Under the pieces are notes generated by a model that saw only the letters and a list, made by a program, of their open reading frames with translations, ran no database searches and was not told the DNA's origin. DNA of 64,000 nt from Actinomadura hallensis. Its GTDB lineage: Bacteria; Actinomycetota; Actinomycetes; Streptosporangiales; Streptosporangiaceae. The position numbers and the translations under genes were made by a program. The stretch is taken from the NCBI RefSeq assembly GCF_006716765.1, contig NZ_VFPO01000001.1, positions 2,480,001 through 2,544,000 of the forward strand, read 5' to 3'. Below, one piece after another: positions 8,130-17,014 of this stretch (position 1 is its first letter; every line of letters starts with the position of its first letter).

Positions 8130-9638
8130 TCAGTGCTCGTGGGGTGTCGGTGCAGGTGCGGCCTGCGGTGTCCGCCCGTCGGCCGTGACCGCGAACTGTC
8201 CCATCAGGCCGCGGTCCTCATGGTTGAGGATGTGGCAGTGGTACATGTAAGGCATCGCCGGGTTGGGGGGACCGCGGAACTGCATGGCGATGCGGACCGG
8301 GGTGTCCGGCAGGGTGTGGACGGTGTCCTTCCAGCCGCGCAGCTCGGGCGGAGGCGCCTTGCCGTCGATCGACAGCACTTGGAACTGCACGTCGTGGACG
8401 TGGAAGTTGTGCGGTGTGCCGTCGACGGAGATCACCTCCCACACTTCGGTGCTGCCCTGGGCGACCGCGAAGTCGATGCGGTCCATGTCCATCGCCTTGT
8501 CGTTGATCGTGTACTTGGCGAGCCGGAAGCGGCGGACTGGGGGAGTCGCCGGGTCGGCCAGGCGGGGAGGGTCGGCGAGGCGGCCGGTGGGGAGCGGCGG
8601 GGACGGTGTCAGCCGCGGCGCGGCGCGGAGTTCGAGGACGTCGAGGGTGTCGTCCGCGCCGGTCCAGCGCCGGTCCCAGGGGTTCAGGCCGGTGCGGGGC
8701 GGGAAGCTGCGCAGGACGTCCCGTTCACCGGGCTCCATGGCCACCACGATCTCGGCGCGTTCGGCTGGGCTGAGTTGCACCCGATCGGTGTCGTGCGGGG
8801 CCGGGAGGAGGCCGCCGTCGGTGCCGATGAGGGTGAACTCCCGTCCGGACCTGAAGCCGAATCGGTAGATGCGCGAATTGGAGGCGTTCAGTAGCCGCAG
8901 CCGGATCCGCTGTGTGGTGACGGGCAGGTACGGGGCCGTCGTGCCGTTCACGGTGACGAGGTCGCCCACGATGCCGACGCTGCCCTGAGAGCGGGGCTTC
9001 AGGTCGAGCCGGTTGTCCGGCTTGAGGCTGATGTCTCGCACGATGACGGGGATGTCGTCCACGCCGTAGCGGCTGGGCAGTTCGAGGTCGGTCGGCTCGT
9101 CCAGGATGAACAGGCCGGCCAGGCCGCGGTAGACGTGGACGGCGGTGCGCCCGTGGGGGTGCGGGTGGTACCAGAGCGTGGCGGCGGGCTGGTCGATCGT
9201 CCAGGTCGGTGACCAGGTGGCGCCCGGTTTGACCGGCTGGTGGGGGCCGCCGTCCATCTCGGCGGGCAGGTGCATGCCGTGCCAGTGCAGGGTGGTGGTC
9301 TCCGGCAGGTCGTTGCGGAAGCGGATCAGGACGGTCTCGCCCCGCGCCGCCCGCAGCGTCGGCGCCAGGTGCGGCCCGTTGACGCCCCAGGTGGGAGTCG
9401 GCGGGCCGGGGCGGAACCGGTGCCTGCCGGCCGTCGCGCGCAGGTCGAACAGCCGCCGGCCCTCCGGGTCCTTACGGGAGGGGGCCAGAGGCGGGATGAA
9501 CAGGCGGTTCTCGAACCGGATCTTCCCGGCGGTGTTCAGGTCGGCGCCCGCCCACCACCACGCGACGCCCCCGGCGGTGGCGGCGGCGGTGGCGGGCACG
9601 GCGGCGAGTCCGGCTTTCAGGAGGGTCCGGCGCTTCAC
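8130..9638 (-). CDS. multicopper oxidase, Tat-exported
   Basis: A 502-residue three-cupredoxin oxidase of the laccase/CueO/CotA type. It begins KRRTLLKAG followed by an Ala-rich hydrophobic stretch, a Tat-like signal with a basic n-region, so a folded, copper-loaded protein is probably exported. The copper ligands are all present: HWHGMH (about 118-123), YHPHPHG (157-163), HNFHVHD, and the C-terminal [13 protein letters not shown] with its type 1 Cys, His and axial Met. The substrate (phenolic, Cu(I) or other metal) is not predictable. The start is the GTG at 9638, which overlaps the TGA of the upstream gene in GTGA. A much longer open frame upstream is antisense noise of the partner gene. 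Confidence 0.92.
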   Translation of the reverse strand: MKRRTLLKAGLAAVPATAAATAGGVAWWWAGADLNTAGKIRFENRLFIPPLAPSRKDPEGRRLFDLRATAGRHRFRPGPPTPTWGVNGPHLAPTLRAARGETVLIRFRNDLPETTTLHWHGMHLPAEMDGGPHQPVKPGATWSPTWTIDQPAATLWYHPHPHGRTAVHVYRGLAGLFILDEPTDLELPSRYGVDDIPVIVRDISLKPDNRLDLKPRSQGSVGIVGDLVTVNGTTAPYLPVTTQRIRLRLLNASNSRIYRFGFRSGREFTLIGTDGGLLPAPHDTDRVQLSPAERAEIVVAMEPGERDVLRSFPPRTGLNPWDRRWTGADDTLDVLELRAAPRLTPSPPLPTGRLADPPRLADPATPPVRRFRLAKYTINDKAMDMDRIDFAVAQGSTEVWEVISVDGTPHNFHVHDVQFQVLSIDGKAPPPELRGWKDTVHTLPDTPVRIAMQFRGPPNPAMPYMYHCHILNHEDRGLMGQFAVTADGRTPQAAPAPTPHEH

Positions 9639-10270
9639 GTGGCCTCCACGGTGACGGTATCGGCGCCTCCCGCGATGACCAGCCGGTAGCCGGGGGCGTC
9701 GGAGTCGTGGGTCGCCTGGGTGAGGCCGTTTCCGACCGCGCCGAACCAGCGGTCGTCGAGCCTCACCTTGGTGACGCCCTTGGCCGCCTCCAGCCGGACC
9801 GGCACGTCCGCCGGGCGTTCGATCCGCAGGTCCCGGACGGAGGTCAGCCGTATCACCCGGTTCTGCGGCGGGCGGTCCAGCACGAGGCGGACGCCGGCGA
9901 CGCCCGAGTGGAACGTCACCGAGCGCACGTCGACGCCGGTGAGGTCGGCGTCCAGCTTCTGGGCGCCGCCGTGGACGTCCAGCGCCCAAGGCACGGTGGG
10001 GTTGAGGGCAAGGGTGGAGGGACGGGACCGGTTCAGCAGGCGCGAGCCGATGGGGTAACCGATGTGGACGTTGGCCCCGTCCGCCCACACCGTGGGCAGG
10101 GGTGTGCCGAAGGAAGCGTCCAGAAGGTCGGTCAGGGTGTCGTCGGAGCGCACGGTGAACTGCTCCAAGCCGTCGTCGAAGCAGAGCCTGGCGGTGTTGA
10201 CGGACGACCCGGGCATGGGGACGACGATGTGCTCGTCGCGGGCGCCTTCGGTGGTGGCGAGCGTGACCAT
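9635..10270 (-). CDS. hypothetical beta-rich protein coupled to the multicopper oxidase
   Basis: A 211-residue protein with no signal peptide. It starts at an ATG with an AAAGGGAG site just upstream and ends in a GTGA overlap with the oxidase. The second half consists of alternating short hydrophobic strands ([52 protein letters not shown]), resembling DUF4097-type repeating beta proteins. I could not assign a family. The invariant coupling with an exported oxidase suggests it supports or accompanies the oxidase, which is inference. The region between this gene and the divergent LuxR gene must contain both promoters. Confidence 0.7.
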   Translation of the reverse strand: MVTLATTEGARDEHIVVPMPGSSVNTARLCFDDGLEQFTVRSDDTLTDLLDASFGTPLPTVWADGANVHIGYPIGSRLLNRSRPSTLALNPTVPWALDVHGGAQKLDADLTGVDVRSVTFHSGVAGVRLVLDRPPQNRVIRLTSVRDLRIERPADVPVRLEAAKGVTKVRLDDRWFGAVGNGLTQATHDSDAPGYRLVIAGGADTVTVEAT

Positions 10271-10387
10271 GAATGCTCCCTTTCAGTCGAGGTTGCGGTG
10301 ACCAACGGCCGACCTTTGAGGGCCGACGTCTTAGAGCCTCGTGCTGAGCAGGGCCTTCACGCTTCGGGGCGATGTCCTATCCGCTGC

Positions 10388-10413
10388 CTTAGATCCCGGA
10401 CGAGACGCCTTAG
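10388..10413. promoter_or_regulatory. repeated CCTTAG boxes upstream of the LuxR regulator
   Basis: GCCTTAG occurs at 10386-10392 and again at 10407-10413, 21 bases (two helical turns) apart and directly before the regulator's GTG; a related TCTTAG lies at 10329-10334. Such T/A-containing boxes stand out in this GC-rich DNA and could be a dimer-binding site in the divergent promoter. No regulator assignment is possible. Confidence 0.25.
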
Positions 10414-10426
10414 TACGCTCCTGGGC

Positions 10427-13252
10427 GTGACAGCGTTCGTGGGGCGACGGGCGGTGCTGGACGCCGTCGAGGGCGCCGCCCGGGACGCGCGGGGCGGGGA
10501 GCCGCGGGCGGTGCTGGTGACCGGCCCGCCCGGGATGGGCAAGACACGGCTCCTGGACAAGGCCGCCGCGGACCTCGGCACGGCCGGCATGCGGGTGCTG
10601 CGCGCCGCCTGCGTGGAGCTGGGCACCGAGGGGCTGCCGCTGGCGCCGGTCATCACGGTGCTCCGCCGCCTGGTGGACGATCCGGGGCCCGACGCGCTGC
10701 GGCGGCTGCTGCCGGGCGTGGACGGGTTGCTGCGCCTGCTCCCCGAGCAGGATCCGGAGCAGCAGGGCCCCGATCCCCAGGCGCGGCTGTTCGACCTGTT
10801 CACGGCGCTGCTGCGGGAGCTCGGCGCGCAGCGGCCGGTCGCGCTGCTGATCGACGACCTGCAGTGGGCGGACCGGTCCACCCGCGACCTGCTGGAGGTG
10901 CTGGTCCGGGTACCGCGGCCCGCGCCGCTTCTGTTCGTGGTCACCTGCCGTTCCGGTCTGGAGCGGGCTCATCCGGTGCGTGCGTTCCTCGCCCGCTGGG
11001 CCCGGCTGGACCGGGTGAGCAGGACGACTCTGAAGCCGCTGTCGCGCACGGAGACCGCCGAGCTCGTCGCGGCGGCGGACGCGGCGTTCGCCGACCGGGT
11101 CTACCGGCGTTCGGGCGGCAATCCGCTCTACGCCCGGGAACTCGCGCGCGCCTCCGGCGGGCCCATGCCGGACTCCCTGCGCGACCTGCTCCTGGCCCGC
11201 GTCCACGGACTCGGCCCACGCGCACAGCGGCTGGCGGAGGTCGCCGCAGTAGGGGGAAGCAGGGTGCCGCATGGCCTGCTCGCGGCCGCGTCCGACCTGG
11301 ATGAGCCCGCCCTACTGGACGCCCTGCGGGAACTCACGGAAGCCAGGGTCCTGACAGCCGACGACGACGGTTACGCCTTCGAGCACGCGCTGATCCGGGA
11401 GGCGGTCGCGGGCGAGCTTCTGCCCGCCGAACGCGTCCGCCTCCACCGCGCCTTCGCCGAGGCGCTCCGCTCCGACCCCGCGCTCGTCGCGCCCGACCGG
11501 TACGCCGCCGAGATCGCCTTCCACTGGCACGGCGCGGGCAGGGCCACGGAGGCGCTGGCGGCCACGCTGGAGGCGGCGCGGGTCGCCGAGCGGCTCTCCG
11601 CCCCCGCCGAGCAGGCGCAGCTGCTCGTGCGGGCGCTGGACCTGTGGGACGCCGTGCCCGAGGCCGAACGCCCGGACACCGGTCGGCTCACCCTGTTCGA
11701 GACGGCGGTCGGGGCGGCGAGCTGGGCCGGTGAGCCGCTCCAGGTCCTCGACCTCATCGACCGTGCGCTCGCGGAGGCCGACCGCGTCCGCGAACCGGCG
11801 CGGGTGGCGCGGCTGCTGGCCCACCGGGGCATCGCCCTGCACGGCCTCGGCCGTGACGGGGCGCTCACCGCGGCCGAGGAGGCGTGCGCGCTGCTGCCCG
11901 CGGTGACCGGCCTCGCCCGCGCCCGCGTCCTGGACCTGGCCGCCGCGGTGCTGATGCTGCACGGGGCCGCCGGACGCGGCCGCGCCGCCGCCGACGAGGC
12001 CGCCCGCATCGCCGCCGAGCACGGTGAGACCGCCCTGGAGATCAACGCCCGCACCACGCTGGGGTGGGCGCTGAGCGGCGCCGGCGAGCACGACGAGGCG
12101 CTGCGCGTCCTCGAACGGGCCTGGGGGCTTGCGCGCGACCACGACGAGCCGGTCGGCGCCGTGCGGGCCTGCCTCAACCTCGCCGAGGTCCGCAACGCCC
12201 TCGGCCGTCACCGGGAGGCGTGCGAGGTCGCGCGGGAAGGGCTCGCCACCGCCCGCGGGGCCGGGCTGGACAGGACCCTGGGCGCCCTGCTGGCGTTCCG
12301 GCTGGCCTCGGCGCTCGCCGCGACCGGCGCATGGGACGAGGCCGACGCCGCCGCGCGCTCCGCCCTCGAACGGGACCCGCAGGGCAGGCCCGCCGCCGAC
12401 CTGCACCTCCTCCTGGCGGAGACGGCCGTGGCCCGCGGCCATTGGGACGCCGCCCGTGCTGAGGCGGACGCGGCCCGCAGGCAATCCGGTGCGACCGCCG
12501 ATCCCAGGGCCGTGGCCGTGAACGCGGCGCTGGCCGTCCGCGACGCCCGTCACGACCACGCCAGTGAACTGCTCGTCGACGCACTGGCCGCGTCCGGCGA
12601 CCCTTCGGCCTGGCCGATGCTGCTGACCGCCGCCCGCATTGCCGCCCACCTGCGTCCCGTGGCGACCGAGGAGCGTCACGCGCGACTCACCGCCGAACTG
12701 CGCGCCGCCCGCGACCGGCTCCCCGCCGACACCCCGTTGCGGGCGCAGTACGCCGCCCACATGGCGGCCGCCATCGCGGACACGGACCTCGTAGAAACGT
12801 GGACCGAGGTCGCGGACGGATGGGAGCGCCTGGAACGCCCGTACGAGATGGCCCACGCCCGGCTCAGCGCCGGCGAACGGGCCCTCGCGGCGGGGGACCG
12901 GGAACGCGCGGCGGACTGCCTGCGGAGGGCCGCCGAGACGGCCGGGCGGCTCGGCGCCGAGCCGCTGCTGGAGGAGATCAGGGTGCTGGCCCGCAACGCC
13001 CGTCTCCCGCTCGACCCGGACGCCTCCACCGCGGGCGACGCGCTGGAGCGGCTCGGGCTGACCGAGCGGGAGACGGAGGTGCTGCGGCTCGTCGCCGCCG
13101 GATGCACCAACCGTGAGATCGGCGAACGGCTCTTCATCAGCGCGAAGACCGTCAGCGTCCACGTGTCCGGCATCCTGGCCAAGCTGGGCGTCGGCGGCCG
13201 CGGCGCGGCGGCGGCCGCCGCCCATCGCCTCCGCCTGTTCGACGACGCCTGA
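10427..13252 (+). CDS. AAA-ATPase LuxR-family regulator (LAL type)
   Basis: A 941-residue large ATP-binding LuxR regulator. The N-terminal AAA module has Walker A in [10 protein letters not shown] (residues 32-41) and Walker B in [10 protein letters not shown] (about 140-149), with a sensor-like [14 protein letters not shown] segment after it. The long middle is TPR-like helical repeats. The C-terminus is a LuxR helix-turn-helix ([20 protein letters not shown] and [18 protein letters not shown], about 878-925). The GTG at 10427 is chosen because the family N-terminus [14 protein letters not shown] starts there. The frame is open further upstream but not family-like. It is divergent from the multicopper oxidase pair and may control it, but MalT/LAL proteins often act elsewhere. 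Confidence 0.92.
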   Translation: MTAFVGRRAVLDAVEGAARDARGGEPRAVLVTGPPGMGKTRLLDKAAADLGTAGMRVLRAACVELGTEGLPLAPVITVLRRLVDDPGPDALRRLLPGVDGLLRLLPEQDPEQQGPDPQARLFDLFTALLRELGAQRPVALLIDDLQWADRSTRDLLEVLVRVPRPAPLLFVVTCRSGLERAHPVRAFLARWARLDRVSRTTLKPLSRTETAELVAAADAAFADRVYRRSGGNPLYARELARASGGPMPDSLRDLLLARVHGLGPRAQRLAEVAAVGGSRVPHGLLAAASDLDEPALLDALRELTEARVLTADDDGYAFEHALIREAVAGELLPAERVRLHRAFAEALRSDPALVAPDRYAAEIAFHWHGAGRATEALAATLEAARVAERLSAPAEQAQLLVRALDLWDAVPEAERPDTGRLTLFETAVGAASWAGEPLQVLDLIDRALAEADRVREPARVARLLAHRGIALHGLGRDGALTAAEEACALLPAVTGLARARVLDLAAAVLMLHGAAGRGRAAADEAARIAAEHGETALEINARTTLGWALSGAGEHDEALRVLERAWGLARDHDEPVGAVRACLNLAEVRNALGRHREACEVAREGLATARGAGLDRTLGALLAFRLASALAATGAWDEADAAARSALERDPQGRPAADLHLLLAETAVARGHWDAARAEADAARRQSGATADPRAVAVNAALAVRDARHDHASELLVDALAASGDPSAWPMLLTAARIAAHLRPVATEERHARLTAELRAARDRLPADTPLRAQYAAHMAAAIADTDLVETWTEVADGWERLERPYEMAHARLSAGERALAAGDRERAADCLRRAAETAGRLGAEPLLEEIRVLARNARLPLDPDASTAGDALERLGLTERETEVLRLVAAGCTNREIGERLFISAKTVSVHVSGILAKLGVGGRGAAAAAAHRLRLFDDA

Positions 13253-13280
13253 ACCGGCCGGCGGAGGACGCTGGCGCGGG

Positions 13281-13673
13281 CTACCCGACGACCCGCTTGG
13301 TCATGCGGCCCGCGGTCGGATCGAGGCCCCAGCTGAAGATCGTGCGGGGGTGGATGCGGATGATGTCGTGGCCGCCCTGCGCCGTCTCCAGGACGGTGGT
13401 CTCGGCGCGCCCGCGGATCTCGATGCCGCGGACGCGCCACGGCCGGACCGAGACGAGGTCGTCCACGACGAACGCGACCTGGTCGTTGCCGCGGACGTTG
13501 CGGTACTTGCGCGTCTTGGGGAGGTCGTGGCCGCGGATGTCGATGGTGCCGGTCTCGGCGTTGTAGACGAAACCGACGGGGTTGTTCTGCGGGTCGCCCT
13601 TGGGACCGACGGTGGCGAGACGGCCGAGGCGCTGCTCGTCGAGGTATTCGCGTTCCAGTTCCGTGAAGCTCAT
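13281..13673 (-). CDS. PPOX-class F420-dependent oxidoreductase
   Basis: A 130-residue split-barrel flavin/F420-binding protein resembling the mycobacterial Rv2061c group. Features are the N-terminal helix ELEREYLDEQRLGRLATVGP, the NNPVGFVYN strand, the KTRKYRNVRGNDQVAFVVDD segment, and RGIEIRGRAETT. Such proteins reduce or bind small substrates with F420H2. Start choice: a MerR/SoxR-like operator places transcription initiation close to the ATG at 13673, which would make the message leaderless. A GTG at 13694 lies inside the operator and is unlikely. Confidence 0.87.
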   Translation of the reverse strand: MSFTELEREYLDEQRLGRLATVGPKGDPQNNPVGFVYNAETGTIDIRGHDLPKTRKYRNVRGNDQVAFVVDDLVSVRPWRVRGIEIRGRAETTVLETAQGGHDIIRIHPRTIFSWGLDPTAGRMTKRVVG

Positions 13674-13688
13674 GCCACAAGCTTGAAC

Positions 13689-13706
13689 TCTCAACTTCAG
13701 TTGAGG
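13689..13706 (-). promoter_or_regulatory. MerR/SoxR-type operator between promoter elements
   Basis: Read on the minus strand the site is CCTCAACTGAAGTTGAGA, matching 14 of 18 positions of the classical SoxR box CCTCAAGTTAACTTGAGG, with symmetric CTCAAC/GTTGAG half-sites. It directly follows a TTGACC -35 (13705-13710), the layout used by MerR-family activators with an over-long spacer. The -10 region is weak (near 13680-13685). No merR/soxR gene lies nearby, so the regulator would act in trans. Confidence 0.55.
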
Positions 13707-13768
13707 TCAAGCTCGCGGGACACCTTCTTTACGCGAGATCCGGCCGCCGGACATGAACGTCCATGGGG

Positions 13769-14269
13769 CTACAGGGACCTGATCAGGTTGCGGAGGCGGG
13801 GGGACATCTCGTCCGGGAGCTCGTCGTCGGCGTACCAGCGCGCCTCCAGGATCTCCGACGAGTCGAGGCGGAGCAGGCCGCCCGTCACCCGCGCCTCGTA
13901 GTACGCCTCCACCCGGTGCCGGAAACCGCTGGCGACGCCGACCGGGCGGCCGGTGACCTCGACCTCCAGGGACGTCTCCTCCAGGATCTCGCGGGCGACG
14001 CCGTCCTCCAGCCGTTCGCCCGCGTTGACGTACCCGCCCGGCAGGCCCCACGCGCGGTACGCCGGCCACAGCCGGTGCCGCAGCAGCAGGATGCGTCCCT
14101 GCTCGTCCCGGACGATCCCGCCCGCGTAGACCAGGAACGTCGGGTGCCGCAGCCGGGCGAGCCGCCACTGCATCCGGCCGCCGAGCCGTTTCCACGTCCG
14201 CGCGATCATCCGGTGGACCAGCGTCCCGACGCGCCCGCGCGCCCGCGGCGCGGCAGACCGGAGCCTCAT
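13769..14269 (-). CDS. Nudix hydrolase
   Basis: A 166-residue Nudix protein with the box GYVNAGERLEDGVAREILEE followed by TSLEV; the Gly before the final hydrophobic residue is replaced by Ser, a tolerated variation. The N-terminus is Arg-rich (MRLRSAAPRARGRVG) and may be partly unstructured. The fold core begins at RHPTFLVYAGGIVRDEQGRI. It probably hydrolyses a nucleoside-diphosphate derivative; substrate unknown. The ATG at 14269 is the last start before the conserved core with reasonable spacing. It is one of two unrelated Nudix genes within 1.5 kb. Confidence 0.85.
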   Translation of the reverse strand: MRLRSAAPRARGRVGTLVHRMIARTWKRLGGRMQWRLARLRHPTFLVYAGGIVRDEQGRILLLRHRLWPAYRAWGLPGGYVNAGERLEDGVAREILEETSLEVEVTGRPVGVASGFRHRVEAYYEARVTGGLLRLDSSEILEARWYADDELPDEMSPRLRNLIRSL

Positions 14270-14389
14270 TGCCGAAATGCTAGCGGCCCCGGCCGATGTG
14301 GCGCCCGCCACATCGGGGTCAGATCGGGATCTTTCGGGACTCCGCGGGTCGTCCCACAGGGAGAAGGCCGAACGACACCGGGGGGCGAT

Positions 14390-14716
14390 GTGACCGCGAC
14401 GGCGACGCGCCGGGCCGAGACGGAGACGCTGCCGGAGCCGCCGCCCAGGCGACGGGCGACCGTGCGGGTCCTGCGGAAGATCGCGGTCACGGTCGCGGGG
14501 ACCGTCCTGATCGTCGCGGGGGTCGCCATGCTGGTGCTGCCGGGCCCCGGCATCGTCTCGATCCTCGCCGGCCTCGGCCTGCTGGGCACCGAGTTCCCCA
14601 CCGCCCGCCGCGTCAGTGAACGCGTCCGGGCCTGCGCCCTCGCCGCATGGCGCGCCGTCAGGACGCGAACGGCGCGAGCCCGCGGCGCTGCGCGAACAGC
14701 AGCGCCCCGAGAGTGA
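14390..14716 (+). CDS. small membrane protein of the PGPGW family
   Basis: A 108-residue protein with two hydrophobic helices around an LVLPGPGIVSILAGLGLLGTE core, the hallmark of the PGPGW/TIGR02611 actinobacterial transmembrane family (here PGPGI). The N-terminus is Thr/Ala/Arg-rich and cytoplasmic, and the C-terminus is very basic. Function is unknown. Start is the GTG at 14390 after a GGGGGCGA stretch. Its 3' end overlaps the convergent Nudix gene by 59 bases. Because this tail is Arg/Ala low-complexity sequence encoded opposite conserved Nudix codons, the overlap may reflect loss of the original stop. Confidence 0.75.
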   Translation: MTATATRRAETETLPEPPPRRRATVRVLRKIAVTVAGTVLIVAGVAMLVLPGPGIVSILAGLGLLGTEFPTARRVSERVRACALAAWRAVRTRTARARGAARTAAPRE

Positions 14717-15299
14717 ACGAGTCGGTGATCTCGCCGTCGTCCAGCATCCGGCCGAGCCGCCGCGGCGGAACCGGCTCGATCCGCTCGACCCCCTCTTCGG
14801 GGTGCGACGCCCGGGGACGGGCGACCTCGGCCCAGAAAAGGGCGGCCCTGCTTCCGGCGACGCCCGTGTCCGCGTGGAAGTCGCCGAGGAACTCGACCGC
14901 CCGGGCAGGGGCGCCGATCTCCTCCTCCAGTTCCCGGCGCGCCGTCTGCTCCGGCGTCTCACCCGGCTGGGAGAAGCCGCGCGGGATCTCCCAGTGCCAT
15001 GTCCGGGTGGCGTGCCTGAAGTGCCGCAGCAGGACGACCTTCCCCTCGAAGACCGCGAGGATCGCGGCGCCCGCGTGCCCGCCCGAATGCACCGCCCGGA
15101 CGTAGCCGCCGGTCCGCCCGTCGGGGAACTCCACCGGGTCGCGGAGCAGCGTCACGTACGGGTCGCGGTAGCAGACGCCGTAGGGGCCGCCCTCGGACGG
15201 GTATCCGTCGACGATCGTGGTCCACGCGCCGGGCGGGTTCTCGAACAGGTCGGGACGGTCGCGCCTGAGCCGCTCGTAGGCGTCGTCGGGCCCGGTCAC
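14658..15299 (-). CDS. Nudix hydrolase, ADP-ribose pyrophosphatase-like
   Basis: A 213-residue Nudix enzyme with a canonical box, GFSQPGETPEQTARRELEEE followed by IGAP, at about residues 119-142. It is preceded by a strand pair (AAILAVFEGKVVLLRHFRH) typical of the ADP-sugar pyrophosphatase group. The GTG start overlaps the TGA of the 507-residue protein gene in GTGA, so translation is coupled. Coupling of a nucleotide-sugar hydrolase to a protein of unknown function is notable. The 3' end runs 59 bases into the convergent PGPGW gene. Confidence 0.85.
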   Translation of the reverse strand: MTGPDDAYERLRRDRPDLFENPPGAWTTIVDGYPSEGGPYGVCYRDPYVTLLRDPVEFPDGRTGGYVRAVHSGGHAGAAILAVFEGKVVLLRHFRHATRTWHWEIPRGFSQPGETPEQTARRELEEEIGAPARAVEFLGDFHADTGVAGSRAALFWAEVARPRASHPEEGVERIEPVPPRRLGRMLDDGEITDSFTLGALLFAQRRGLAPFAS

Positions 15300-16819
15300 G
15301 CGGACTCGTTCGACAGGTCGGCGCCGTCGCCCTCACGGCCCTGCGCCCGGTTTCGCGCCGTCAGGTACTCGATCAGTTTCTTCGCCTCCCGGTAGGGGTC
15401 CTCCATCCGCAGGTCGAGAAGCTGCGCCGTCGCGTCGATCCGGTGCCCCGACCTGTTGCCCCGGTACCTTCCCAGCCCGAGACGCAGCGTCACCCGCGCC
15501 AGCCGGGAGCCCGCCAGGCTGCCGACCTCGCCCAGAAGCTCGTAGGCGATGCCGTCACCCGGCAGGAAGAAGATGCCGACCGTCACCGCCCCGATGTCGA
15601 TGGCGATCTGCGTCAAGCCCCCGAACCGCTCACCGGAGCGGTCGTTGCGCACCTCCTCGGCCTTGTGGAGCATCGCCAGGTAGGCCCTGCTGATCTCGGT
15701 CACCCCGGTGTCGGGGTCGGCGAGGGCGTCGATGGACGGCGCGTTGATGACCCGTGCCAGGGCCGCGTTGTACGCGTGCCATTCCCGCTCGTTGCGGACC
15801 TGCCAGATGTCGGCGAGCGAGAGGTGGTCGAGCGTGGGAACCGCCTCGAGGAGACCCTGCACGTCCTCGAACGTGAGGTTCCGCAGCAGCGTGATGAGCT
15901 CGTCGGCGTCCGTCCACGGGGTCTCCCCGCCGTCCCGCCGCTTCCGGACGTGCGCCAGCCCCTCCTGCAGCGCCGTGCGCCGCGGCGAGTCGCTCGGCGT
16001 CAAGGCGAAGACGTCGACCGCGTCGGCCAGGTTCGTGGCGTACTTCAGGTCGATCAGCTGCTTCACCACGGCCATGTGCGGACGGCGGACGTCGTACTCC
16101 CGCCGCGCCACGTCACCGCCCTCACCGACGATGAACTTCTCGTAGAGCCGCTGCCGCACCACCGGCCGCCCGGCGTCGAGTTCGTCGAACACCCACCGCC
16201 CGACCTCCTTGAGCCGGAGCAGCGCGCCGCGCGCCTCCTCCTCGCCGATCCGGAAATCGCGCTGCAGCGCGGGCACCTCGAACTGGACGAACCCCGTGGG
16301 GAAGGCGGCGAACGTCTTGTTCACGTTCTCGGCGAGCGCCCGGTTCTCGGTGTCGTCCCACGACAGGCGCAGGCACGACATCATCGTGCTCTCGGCGACC
16401 CTGCGCCACGCTTCGAGGCCCTCGGTGACCTGGAAATGCGGATCGGACTCGGGGACCGGGCCGTCCTCCCACAGCAGCATCGGGATGATCACCCCCTGCC
16501 GCAGCATCTCGCGGAACGCCTCGCGGTCCCGCCCCTTTCCCGCGAAGTCCCGGTAGACCTGCGGGCTGTTGTAGAGGAACGCGCGGTTGACGAGGACCTT
16601 CTCGGCGTTCAGGAGGGCGCGCAGGTACTCGCGCCGCGATCTGCGCGCCTGCTCGCGGAGAATGGCCTCGCTCACCCCGCCCTCCCGGATCGCCCGGCCC
16701 AGCAGCTCGCGGTCGAACCACTGGTTGTCGAGCGACTGGGGAACGGCCGTGATGCTCCTGCCCAGGTCCGCGGATATCAGCTTGCGGAAGCTGACGTCCC
16801 CGACATGACCGATCGACAT
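15296..16819 (-). CDS. conserved hypothetical protein, 507 residues
   Basis: A large predicted helical protein with no signal peptide. Segments that look conserved include NQWFDRELLGRAIREGGVSE, VLVNRAFLYNSPQVYRDF, EMLRQGVIIPMLLWEDGP and RVAESTMMSCLRLSWDD. A hydrophobic segment near residues 425-455 (IAIDIGAVTVGIFFLPGDG) could be buried or membrane-associated. I recognise no catalytic motif. The ATG at 16819 is close behind a GGGGGACGA stretch. It is translationally coupled to the downstream Nudix gene, and a Zn-metallopeptidase gene lies 195 bases upstream on the same strand, so the three may form one module. Confidence 0.7.
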   Translation of the reverse strand: MSIGHVGDVSFRKLISADLGRSITAVPQSLDNQWFDRELLGRAIREGGVSEAILREQARRSRREYLRALLNAEKVLVNRAFLYNSPQVYRDFAGKGRDREAFREMLRQGVIIPMLLWEDGPVPESDPHFQVTEGLEAWRRVAESTMMSCLRLSWDDTENRALAENVNKTFAAFPTGFVQFEVPALQRDFRIGEEEARGALLRLKEVGRWVFDELDAGRPVVRQRLYEKFIVGEGGDVARREYDVRRPHMAVVKQLIDLKYATNLADAVDVFALTPSDSPRRTALQEGLAHVRKRRDGGETPWTDADELITLLRNLTFEDVQGLLEAVPTLDHLSLADIWQVRNEREWHAYNAALARVINAPSIDALADPDTGVTEISRAYLAMLHKAEEVRNDRSGERFGGLTQIAIDIGAVTVGIFFLPGDGIAYELLGEVGSLAGSRLARVTLRLGLGRYRGNRSGHRIDATAQLLDLRMEDPYREAKKLIEYLTARNRAQGREGDGADLSNESA

Positions 16820-17014
16820 TCGTCCCCCTGTTTTCCGGATCCACGGCCAGACCACACTAGAACTCGGTGCCCGCCCGCGACCCGCGAATAAAGACGAAGA
16901 CCGGCGATGGCCATGCCCGGACAACCGGTGTGCGAATGTGATCTCGGTCGTGAATGCCGGGCCGGGCTCAGAAGGTCGGAGCGGCGCCTCTGATAGGGCG
17001 GACCGAATGCGGCG

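Noticed and set aside
7909..8250. Plus-strand coding frame between the repeat protein and oxidase genes
   Set aside because: It runs through the oxidase terminator and antisense to the oxidase 3' end and lacks a ribosome binding site or recognisable fold.
9707..10426. N-terminal 240-residue extension of the first LAL regulator
   Set aside because: The extension runs antisense through the oxidase partner gene and is not family-like; the GTG at 10427 precedes the AAA domain directly.
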